A DNA stretch of 64,000 bases from Pseudoalteromonas carrageenovora IAM 12662. Lineage in GTDB: Bacteria; Pseudomonadota; Gammaproteobacteria; Enterobacterales; Alteromonadaceae. How positions within the stretch are numbered: the first letter of the stretch is position 1; every line of letters starts with the position of its first letter. The stretch is from contig NZ_LT965928.1 of the NCBI RefSeq assembly GCF_900239935.1, positions 3,181,520 through 3,245,519 of the forward strand. Direction: 5' to 3'. The position numbers were made by a program, and so were the translations under genes. The notes under the pieces are model-generated. The model was not told the DNA's origin. It ran no database searches and saw nothing but the letters and a program-made list of their open reading frames with translations. Below, piece after piece: positions 57,084 to 64,000 of the stretch.

Positions 57084-58733
57084 TTAGTGTTCAAGCGATC
57101 TAAATTTTTCACGTAAGTGATTACGTATACCAATCGCAGTTATGTTGAGGGTAATAATCACCGACACTAATAAAAAGGCCGTTGCATATACCAGCGGACG
57201 CGCCGCTTCAACATTAGGGCTTTGAAAGCCTACATCGTAAATATGAAAGCCTAAGTGCATGAACTTTCTGTCTAAGTGAAAATAAGGGAAGTTGCCATCA
57301 AGTGGTAACGTAGGGGCCATTTTTACCACACCTACAAGCATAAGTGGTGCAACTTCACCGGCCGCTCGAGCAACTGCAAGTATTAAACCTGTCATTATTG
57401 CTGGGCTTGCCATAGGAATAATTATACGCCATAAGGTTTCAACTTTAGTTGCACCAAGCGCTAACGAACCATCACGTACGGTACTTGGAATACGCGATAA
57501 ACCTTCCTCGGTTGATACAATAACAACCGGTAGAGTAAGAATAGCTAATGTAAGCGCAGACCACATAACACCTGGCGTACCAAATACTGGTGTAGGTGAT
57601 GCCTCAGGGTAGAACAACTGATCTAAGCTGCCACCTAGCATATATACAAAAAAGCCCAGTCCAAATACACCGTAAACAATAGAAGGTACACCCGCAAGGT
57701 TAATTACCGCTATACGAATCATCTTAGTCACTGCGTTTTTAGCGGCGTACTCGTGTAAGTATATTGCTGCTACCACACCAAAAGGCGTTACGATTACAGC
57801 CATTAACATAACCATAAATACAGTACCAAATATAGCAGGGAATACACCGCCTTCGGTATTTGCTTCACGTGGGTCGTCTGATACAAACTTACCTAGTTGC
57901 ACAAAGTAATGACCAAGCTTTGCAAAAAAGCCCATATCGTTTGGAAACCAAACATCAAGTACTTGATACATCGGAATAGTAACTACTTCACCGCGCATAT
58001 CTTTTACAGTTACATGGTCTCGTTTGGCTTGCTTGCGTAGTGCAAATAAATCTTTTTCAAGCACTGCATATTCTGCACGTAAATCCGCTCGTGCTTGAGC
58101 AAGCTCAGCTACCCGTTCATCTGTTAATGCGTCATCAAGCAGGTAACCTTTTTCTTTTAAACGAAGACGCTCAAGCTCATAGTTTATATGGCCAATGTCA
58201 CCATTTTGTAAATCAAGAGCTTCATCGTTTAAGTCTACGGCACGCTCTACAAGTTCATGCAGGGCTTCAATTTTATCGCCTTCAACAGGTTTACCATCTT
58301 TAATTACACTTTCAACGTAACCATAAAAGTTACCATTTTTACTACGCTCGAATACAGCAAGCGTTGCCGGCGTTGTTTTATTTGTAATGTCGGTTTCTAG
58401 TATCCAACGAAAATCTAAATCTACGTATTCACGGTTACCCGTTTTGATAAGTAGGCGCTCTACTTCGTCTTTTTTGAACCCACTTACATCAATACCTGTT
58501 GCCGCTAAGCGTGCTTTTGGTACTAATTCACGGTCGTAAATTTCGCCTATTACGGTTTGTTTTGAAATAGACCCTTCAAGCTCAAATTGTACAACCTCAG
58601 AAGGCCAGAAAAAACTTAACCCTTTCCAGGCTATCATTGCTAATAAACCTAAAACCGAAATCAAGCTAATGCTTACTGCACCACCTGTCATCCAAATCCA
58701 AGGAGAACCAGACTTAAACCACTGCTTTACCAT
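57084..58733 (-). CDS. pstA: Phosphate ABC transporter permease PstA (long form)
   Basis: Permease subunit of the Pst transporter. I chose the ATG at 58733 (MVKQWFKSGSPWIWMTGG) after GGAG; a GTG at 58748 overlaps the ribosome-binding site. A membrane segment (about 17-40) is followed by about 230 residues of charged, partly coiled-coil sequence (about 45-270) absent from E. coli PstA (296 residues), then the standard permease core with the GALALGATK-type EAA loop (GSLALGATKVETLWRIIIP). Length 549. Long PstA proteins of this kind are known in Vibrio and Alteromonadales. Confidence 0.94.
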   Translation of the reverse strand: MVKQWFKSGSPWIWMTGGAVSISLISVLGLLAMIAWKGLSFFWPSEVVQFELEGSISKQTVIGEIYDRELVPKARLAATGIDVSGFKKDEVERLLIKTGNREYVDLDFRWILETDITNKTTPATLAVFERSKNGNFYGYVESVIKDGKPVEGDKIEALHELVERAVDLNDEALDLQNGDIGHINYELERLRLKEKGYLLDDALTDERVAELAQARADLRAEYAVLEKDLFALRKQAKRDHVTVKDMRGEVVTIPMYQVLDVWFPNDMGFFAKLGHYFVQLGKFVSDDPREANTEGGVFPAIFGTVFMVMLMAVIVTPFGVVAAIYLHEYAAKNAVTKMIRIAVINLAGVPSIVYGVFGLGFFVYMLGGSLDQLFYPEASPTPVFGTPGVMWSALTLAILTLPVVIVSTEEGLSRIPSTVRDGSLALGATKVETLWRIIIPMASPAIMTGLILAVARAAGEVAPLMLVGVVKMAPTLPLDGNFPYFHLDRKFMHLGFHIYDVGFQSPNVEAARPLVYATAFLLVSVIITLNITAIGIRNHLREKFRSLEH

Positions 58734-58748
58734 GTCGTGTCTCTCCAC

Positions 58749-60983
58749 TTACATTGAGCTGTATTTTTCACGCAGTTGCTGACGAACAAACTCAGCCACT
58801 GTGTTGAAAATAAAGGTGAATATGAATAATACAAAGGCCGCTAAGAACAATATTCTATAGTGCGAGCTGCCAACTTCTGACTCTGGCATTTCTACTGCAA
58901 TGTTTGCTGCAAGCGTACGCATACCTTGGAAAATACTCCAATCCATAATAGGTGTGTTACCTGTAGCCATTAATACAATCATGGTTTCACCTACTGCACG
59001 GCCAAGTCCCATCATTACAGCAGAGAAAATACCAGGGCTTGCTGTAAGAAGTACCACACGTACAAGCGTTTGCCACTGCGTTGCACCTAGAGCAAGCGAG
59101 CCATTCGATAAGTGTTTAGGTACACTAAATACGGCATCTTCAGCAATCGAAAATATAGTAGGAATAACGGCAAATCCCATCGCAATACCAACAACTAATG
59201 AATTACGTTGGTCAAACGTCATACCAAGCTCATTTGTTAAGTATTGACGTACATTGCCATCAAACATCCAAAGCTCTACTGTTTCGCTCATCGCGAACGA
59301 GAACCAACCAATTAATAGAACAACTGGAATCAATAGTATTGAATGTGAACCTTCAGGGATTTTATGGCGAATACTCGACGGTAGCTTAGTCCAACCCAAT
59401 GCGGTAGCTAAAATACCAAGCGGCAACAATACCAGCAGCCCGACAATAGCCGGCAAGTGCTCTTCAATTAATGGAGCTAACCAAAGACCCGCTAAAAAGC
59501 CTAAAATAACCGTAGGAAGAGCTTCCATTATTTCAACTGTAGGCTTAACTACTTTACGTAACTCGCTCGACATAAAGTAAGCCGTATAAATAGCGGCAGA
59601 AAGCGCAATAGGTACTGCAAACAACATCGCGTAAAGCGCTGCTTTTAACGTACCAAACGAAATTGGTACTAATGAAAATTTAGATTCAAAGTCATCACTT
59701 GCAGAAGTTGACTGCCAAATATAACCCGGCTCAGGATAACCTTCGTACCATACTTCTTGCCATAAAGCAGACCAAGTCACTTCTGGGTGCTCATTATGAA
59801 TTTCAAGTACCGTTAATTTGTTATCAGCAAGTATGAGCGCTGCGTTTGAACGCGGTGCAATTGCAAAATTTTCTATAGCGCCTTCACTTACCTTCCCTTG
59901 CCAAAGTTTTGCTTCGCTGGTTGTATAATAAACACCTAGCTCACCATTACTGCTCGTAGTAAAGAAAGTACGACGATAAAACTCAGTAAATACATTGAGT
60001 TTGCTTTGCTTAGTTGTTTCAAACGAACGTATTTTTTGATATTCACGTCCCGCATCTGTATTTACTTCAAACCACTGCGACACTTCACCGTTATCATTTG
60101 CAAGCATTAACGAGTTTGCACCCGCAAGAAGCTGTGCTGATACTATATTTGCGTTTTCTTCATTCGCTGAAAGTAACTGTATCTGCTCTACGTCATCTGG
60201 GTAGCGCGTATCATAAACATAAATTTGATTAGCTGAACGAACAAAAGTCCGTGTTGTATCCGGCGAAATTAATAGCTCATCAACACGGCCTTCAATATTT
60301 AGCTCGGTACGCTCTACAACCCATTCAACTTCACCGGTAAACATGTTTTCTTCAGCAACAAAGCTGCTAAACAATATGCGCTTGTCTTCGGTAAGTGCTA
60401 CAACGGCTGTTTTGTCTTCGTAATGGCTAAATGCAAAACGCTTAATAGCTGCACCTTGCTCATCAACTTCAAGTGCCATTTCTCCAAGCGGAAAATCTAA
60501 ACGAGGTGTTAGTTTGCGCTCGTTATTTGGAAAGGTAACCAAAAATTTAGGTGCAACAACCATTACGCTGCCGTTTTCTAAACCATACGCATAATGCCCC
60601 TGAAAAGGAGCGCTGGTTGCAAAACTAGTAGCATCGCTTGGTAATTGCGCATCAAGTGCTTTGAGCTTTTTACCAAAACTGCCTGAGTCAACACTGTAAA
60701 AATCAACTTGCCCTTGCTTACTTAGTAAGTAGGCAACTTCAGTTTGTTCTTCAACACCTAAACCTGCAATTTGCTGCGAGTTAGTTACATTGAAGCTGTC
60801 GCGCTTTTCTACTTTTGCTGATTCAAAAATTGGCTGAACTACATAAAGAAGGTAGAAAAATATCAATAGCAGCGCTATTAATACCATTACCCCACCTGCG
60901 GTTATGCCAAACTTGGCAAACCGATCTTTAAATAGACGGCTTCGATCCGTATTAAAAGTCGGTTTATTCGGATTTGAAGTCAT
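58749..60983 (-). CDS. pstC: Phosphate ABC transporter permease PstC (long form)
   Basis: Partner permease of PstA. The ATG at 60983 is preceded by AAAGGGTG; the TTG at 60986 is less likely. A membrane segment at about 32-55 is followed by about 370 residues of beta-rich sequence (about 60-430, resembling WD-like repeats), then the permease core with LPTVILGFLAGLWL and the EAA loop GSLALGATQWQTLVRV. Length 744 compared with 319 in E. coli. It is the first gene of the operon and directly follows a Pho-box promoter. No pstS is adjacent. Confidence 0.94.
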   Translation of the reverse strand: MTSNPNKPTFNTDRSRLFKDRFAKFGITAGGVMVLIALLLIFFYLLYVVQPIFESAKVEKRDSFNVTNSQQIAGLGVEEQTEVAYLLSKQGQVDFYSVDSGSFGKKLKALDAQLPSDATSFATSAPFQGHYAYGLENGSVMVVAPKFLVTFPNNERKLTPRLDFPLGEMALEVDEQGAAIKRFAFSHYEDKTAVVALTEDKRILFSSFVAEENMFTGEVEWVVERTELNIEGRVDELLISPDTTRTFVRSANQIYVYDTRYPDDVEQIQLLSANEENANIVSAQLLAGANSLMLANDNGEVSQWFEVNTDAGREYQKIRSFETTKQSKLNVFTEFYRRTFFTTSSNGELGVYYTTSEAKLWQGKVSEGAIENFAIAPRSNAALILADNKLTVLEIHNEHPEVTWSALWQEVWYEGYPEPGYIWQSTSASDDFESKFSLVPISFGTLKAALYAMLFAVPIALSAAIYTAYFMSSELRKVVKPTVEIMEALPTVILGFLAGLWLAPLIEEHLPAIVGLLVLLPLGILATALGWTKLPSSIRHKIPEGSHSILLIPVVLLIGWFSFAMSETVELWMFDGNVRQYLTNELGMTFDQRNSLVVGIAMGFAVIPTIFSIAEDAVFSVPKHLSNGSLALGATQWQTLVRVVLLTASPGIFSAVMMGLGRAVGETMIVLMATGNTPIMDWSIFQGMRTLAANIAVEMPESEVGSSHYRILFLAAFVLFIFTFIFNTVAEFVRQQLREKYSSM

Positions 60984-61367
60984 CAAAACACCCTTTAATC
61001 TTAACGTTGGCGAAATTATATTTCATCAAGATGACAGTAATGTTACAGCGGTAACATTTAAGCTCTCAAATTAGGGTATCTAGTTATAAACTAACCAAAT
61101 GGTCAGTTTATTTAAAATTTAAACCTTACAGAGTGAACTAAATTGTAAAATAATTGGACAAAGTATTTATCGGGGTCAATACTTAAAACGCACCTAATAA
61201 ATAGAAATTGCAATGGGTTGGGCACTTTTAAGCTGTTTAAAACTAGTAGGCAAGTTTAAACTTTACGCCTTTTGTAATAGCAAATAATATATTTCTAAAT
61301 CACACTTTTAATATCACACTTAATGCCTACGCATTTACTTTTTGGGGCTTAAATAAGAGAATTATTT
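60984..61367. other. Divergent intergenic region between pstC and gcvR-like gene
   Basis: 384 bp. It holds the pstC Pho-box promoter (separate entry); the remainder, from about 61050 to 61367, is AT-rich with no ORF or repeat I can recognise, and carries the gcvR-like upstream region. Confidence 0.6.
61015..61048 (-). promoter_or_regulatory. Pho box and -10 of the pst operon
   Basis: On the minus strand CTGTAAC-ATTA-CTGTCAT (61048-61031) is a PhoB box of two 7-bp direct repeats spaced by 4 bp; a perfect TATAAT (61020-61015) lies 10 nt further on. This is the standard class of PhoB-activated promoter in which the box replaces the -35. Confidence 0.88.
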
Positions 61368-61874
61368 ATGAAGCAGTTGGTTATAACGATTTTGGGGCAA
61401 GACCGCCCGGGTTTAGTAGAGAGCATCTCATCAGTCGTATTAGAAAATCATGGTAACTGGCTTAGTAGTAATTTAAGTCATTTACTCGGGCATTTTGCTG
61501 GCATTATACAACTAGAAGTTGCTGAGGAGCACTTCCAGTCATTGCAAAATGCACTCAATACACTACCAAAATTAGATGTAAGAATAGAAACAGGTAATAC
61601 CGAGGTAGAACCAAGCGCACTTGAGCAACTTAACTTAGTTATTACAGGTAACGACCGACCTGGTATTGTGCAGGAGCTCGCAAGTGTAATTCGCCATAAA
61701 GGCGCTAACATTAAACATTTAAATTCAAGGCAACAAAGCGCCCCTAATTGGGGAGTACCAATATTTAGTGCCGTTGCAACCGTAACTTTACCAAGTGGAA
61801 TGGATAAAGACGAAGTAATTTACGCACTCGAAGCCATTACTAGTGACCTAATTGTTGACGTAGAGGAACCATAA
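61368..61874 (+). CDS. GcvR-like ACT-domain regulatory protein
   Basis: A 168-residue protein with two ACT domains: about 1-75 (LVITILGQDRPGLVESISSVV) and about 88-165 (LNLVITGNDRPGIVQELASVI). GcvR in E. coli interacts with GcvA to repress the glycine cleavage operon; whether this protein has the same role is inferred. It lies between the pst operon and ppk. AGAGAA precedes the ATG. Confidence 0.87.
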   Translation: MKQLVITILGQDRPGLVESISSVVLENHGNWLSSNLSHLLGHFAGIIQLEVAEEHFQSLQNALNTLPKLDVRIETGNTEVEPSALEQLNLVITGNDRPGIVQELASVIRHKGANIKHLNSRQQSAPNWGVPIFSAVATVTLPSGMDKDEVIYALEAITSDLIVDVEEP

Positions 61875-61882
61875 TTCACCTG

Positions 61883-61906
61883 TGCGTGTCACAAATGTGA
61901 CACGCA
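61883..61906. repeat. 24-nt perfect inverted repeat upstream of ppk
   Basis: Arms TGCGTGTCACA and TGTGACACGCA with a 2-nt AA centre, 8 nt after the gcvR-like stop. It abuts the first Pho-box half site (61906). No T run follows, so it is a candidate operator rather than a terminator. Confidence 0.8.
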
Positions 61907-61939
61907 TGTCATGTTAATGTCATCAATCTGCACTATATT
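61906..61939 (+). promoter_or_regulatory. Pho box and -10 of ppk
   Basis: ATGTCAT-GTTA-ATGTCAT (61906-61923), two PhoB half sites spaced by 4 bp, followed 10 nt later by TATATT (61934-61939). The spacing is identical to that in the pst promoter. Confidence 0.87.
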
Positions 61940-61968
61940 TTATTTTGTATCTAACTATGGAATAAAGT

Positions 61969-64000
61969 ATGAACGCCCATACCGAACAAACTCAAGCCGT
62001 CGAGTACTTTGCTAAAGAGCTAAGTTGGCTGTCGTTTAACGAACGCGTATTGCAAGAAGCAAAAGATAAGAATAACCCCATTATTGAACGCATGCGTTTT
62101 TTAGGCATTTTTTCTAATAACCTCGATGAGTTTTTCAGAGTTAGGGTTGCCGATGTTAAGCGTCGTATTTTATTGAATAAGCTTCCCGATGCTAATTTTG
62201 AAGAAGACGAAGTACTTCTAAGCCAAATACAAAAAAAGGTATTACAGCTTGGCAAAAAGTTTAATCAAATTCATCAACAAATTTTAAACGACCTAACCAT
62301 CCATAACATCCATGTAGATCGCCCCGAAAAGTTGACTGAGTTTCACCTAAATTGGTTAAAATACTATTTTCACGACAACGTATTACAGCATATATCCCCT
62401 ATTCTACTCGACGAAAATAAAGACTACTCAGATTACATAAATGACACTATGACCTATCTGTTCGTAGAAATGAGTGACGAGAAAAGTCACTTTGCTATGC
62501 TTGAAGTACCTACAGATCGGGTTCCTCGCTTTATAATATTACCGCCTGAAAAAACACGTCGTCGTAAAACAATAGTGATGCTAGATGACGTGATTTCATA
62601 TTTTTTAAATGACGTATTTAGTAATTTTTTTAACTTTGAAACTATTCAAGGGCACGCAATAAAACTAACTCGTGATGCCGAATATAATCTTGATGATGAG
62701 CTAGAAGAAGGCTTGCTTGATAAAATGTCTAAGGGACTAAAGCAGCGTATTTATGCAGAGCCAGTTCGTCTTGTATACGATGAAGCGATGCCTGAAGGCA
62801 TGTTAAAAGTTATGAAAAAGCGTTTAAATGTTACGCATCACGATGCACTTATTCCCGCAGGGCGCTATCGTAACTTTAGAGACTTTATAGCCTTTCCAAA
62901 TGTGGGCCGCCAATACCTTGAAAACAAGCCTCTACCAGCACTACAAAGCACTGCTTTTAACAAGCACACGAGCGTATTTGACGCCATAACTGAGCAAGAT
63001 ATATTACTTTATTACCCCTATCATACTTTTAATCATTTACTAGAGTTTGTACGCCAGGCTGCATTTGACCCAGTAGTGACGCAAATTAAAGTAAATATTT
63101 ACCGCGTTGCCAGTAAATCACGGCTTATCTCTTCATTAATCAATGCGGCAAAAAATGGCAAAAAAGTAACTGTAATGGTTGAGCTTAAAGCCCGTTTTGA
63201 TGAGCAAAATAATATTGAGTGGGCAAAAGTGCTAAGCAGTGCTGGCATAAAAGTGATTTTTGGTATTCCTGCGCTAAAAGTACACAGTAAGCTGTGTATT
63301 ATTCATCGCAAAGAGAAAAATAAAATAGTGAAATACGCGCACATAGGCACCGGGAATTTTCATGAGAAAACAGCAAAAATTTACACTGACTTTAGCCTTT
63401 TCACTAAGCACTCCGGTATTTGTGAGGAATGCGATAGTGTATTTAAATTTATAGAAAGCAGCTATAAGCCATTTAATTTTGAATATCTCATGCTTTCTCC
63501 TATTAATGCGCGCGATATGCTGTTGGATTTAATAGATAAAGAAATTCAGCATGTAGAAAACGGCAATCCCGGTAAAATCACTGTAAAAATAAATAATTTA
63601 GTTGATAAGCAGCTTGTTGATAAGCTTTATTACGCAGGGCGCAGAGGCGTTAAAATACGTATTATCGTTCGTGGTATGTGCTCATTAATACCTGGCCTTG
63701 CTAAGTTTAGCGACAATATAAGAGTAATAAGTATTGTTGATCGTTTTTTAGAGCACCCTAGAGTCATGGTATTTGGTAATAACGGTGACGACAAAGTATA
63801 TATTTCGTCTGCCGATTGGATGACTCGTAATCTAGATCACCGTGTTGAGGTGGGCGTACCAATCTTAGATGCTAAATTAAAACAGCTCATTATTGATATT
63901 TTAGAGCTACAATTTAAAGACCGTACTAAAGCGCGGCTAATCGATAGCGAGCAAAAAAATACGTATGTAAGACGCGGAAACAGAAAAAAAATACGCTCGC
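61969..64000 (+). CDS. ppk: Polyphosphate kinase 1 (runs off the right edge)
   Basis: Polymerises ATP gamma-phosphate into polyphosphate. 677 codons are in the window; E. coli Ppk has 688 residues, so nearly all is present. N-terminal domain: FAKELSWLSFNERVL and MRFLGIFSNNLDEFFRVRV; head domain with EVPTDRVPRF; catalytic domain with YRVASKSRLISSL, KVHSKLCIIHRK (the phosphorylated histidine region) and KYAHIGTGNFHEKTAKIYTD. The ATG at 61969 follows AATAAAGT, a weak site. Driven by a Pho-box promoter, hence expected to be induced by phosphate starvation. Confidence 0.97.
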   Translation, partial: MNAHTEQTQAVEYFAKELSWLSFNERVLQEAKDKNNPIIERMRFLGIFSNNLDEFFRVRVADVKRRILLNKLPDANFEEDEVLLSQIQKKVLQLGKKFNQIHQQILNDLTIHNIHVDRPEKLTEFHLNWLKYYFHDNVLQHISPILLDENKDYSDYINDTMTYLFVEMSDEKSHFAMLEVPTDRVPRFIILPPEKTRRRKTIVMLDDVISYFLNDVFSNFFNFETIQGHAIKLTRDAEYNLDDELEEGLLDKMSKGLKQRIYAEPVRLVYDEAMPEGMLKVMKKRLNVTHHDALIPAGRYRNFRDFIAFPNVGRQYLENKPLPALQSTAFNKHTSVFDAITEQDILLYYPYHTFNHLLEFVRQAAFDPVVTQIKVNIYRVASKSRLISSLINAAKNGKKVTVMVELKARFDEQNNIEWAKVLSSAGIKVIFGIPALKVHSKLCIIHRKEKNKIVKYAHIGTGNFHEKTAKIYTDFSLFTKHSGICEECDSVFKFIESSYKPFNFEYLMLSPINARDMLLDLIDKEIQHVENGNPGKITVKINNLVDKQLVDKLYYAGRRGVKIRIIVRGMCSLIPGLAKFSDNIRVISIVDRFLEHPRVMVFGNNGDDKVYISSADWMTRNLDHRVEVGVPILDAKLKQLIIDILELQFKDRTKARLIDSEQKNTYVRRGNRKKIRS

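Noticed and set aside
61883..61906. The ppk palindrome as a CRP site
   Set aside because: CRP sites have TGTGA facing TCACA with a 6-bp gap; here the half sites are in the opposite order with a 2-nt centre.

Overview
This 64 kb window is a chromosomal, mostly housekeeping region of a marine gammaproteobacterium of the order Alteromonadales, most probably Pseudoalteromonas (inferred from protein similarity to E. coli and Vibrio orthologues, the AT-rich intergenic regions, and several c-di-GMP proteins; no 16S gene is present). I see no prophage, intact insertion sequence, CRISPR array or defence island.

Layout. 1-5.4 kb: the start of a yibN-like gene on the minus strand, a 263-bp MITE-like element, then gpmM-envC-ctpA-like-yibQ. 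5.6-10.7 kb (minus): rpoH with an exact CIRCE operator, ftsX, ftsE, and a long ftsY with tandem 45-bp repeats. 10.8-16.3 kb: rsmD, rpsU, yqeY, dnaG, rpoD (macromolecular synthesis region). 16.3-22.9 kb: prmA, dusB-fis, purH, a SAM methyltransferase and purD. 23-26.7 kb: a 7TM-DISM/EAL protein and two poorly known small genes. 26.7-31.7 kb (minus): a histone-deacetylase-like gene and a tight five-gene run (creA-like, unknown, lysE-like, gamma-glutamylcyclotransferase-like, serine hydrolase). 31.8-41.7 kb: an accessory-looking stretch with a tautomerase, chemoreceptor, LysR/cupin pair, a 13-copy AGCTTT array, a beta-barrel protein, tRNA-Ile(CAU), a 52-residue Pmp3 protein, a BON protein, a LiaF-like protein, a VOC protein, suhB and a solute-binding protein. 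41.7-53.3 kb: an EAL-CBS-GGDEF protein, queA | tgt-yajC-secD-secF, a dual-receiver PAS-GGDEF-EAL protein, a small membrane protein and oxyR. 53.3-64 kb: pitA with its DUF47 partner, pstC-pstA-pstB-phoU, a gcvR-like gene and nearly all of ppk.

How the parts work together. The right end is a phosphate module: pstC (facing left) and ppk (facing right) each carry a Pho box placed exactly 10 nt before a -10 hexamer, so uptake and polyphosphate storage should be co-induced by PhoB; no pstS is in the window. The left part holds genes for cell division, protein targeting, heat shock, replication start and transcription in an order close to E. coli. The CIRCE operator at rpoH suggests that an HrcA-type repressor controls sigma-32, joining two heat-shock systems that E. 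coli does not join.

The most distinctive items are the CIRCE-rpoH arrangement, the paired Pho boxes with a 24-nt palindrome at ppk, the AGCTTT hexamer array, the repeat-expanded FtsY, two dispersed palindromic/MITE-like repeats, a solute-binding protein paired with a c-di-GMP enzyme, and the compact operon around an uncharacterised cysteine-motif protein. I did not find strong evidence for a wholly new system.
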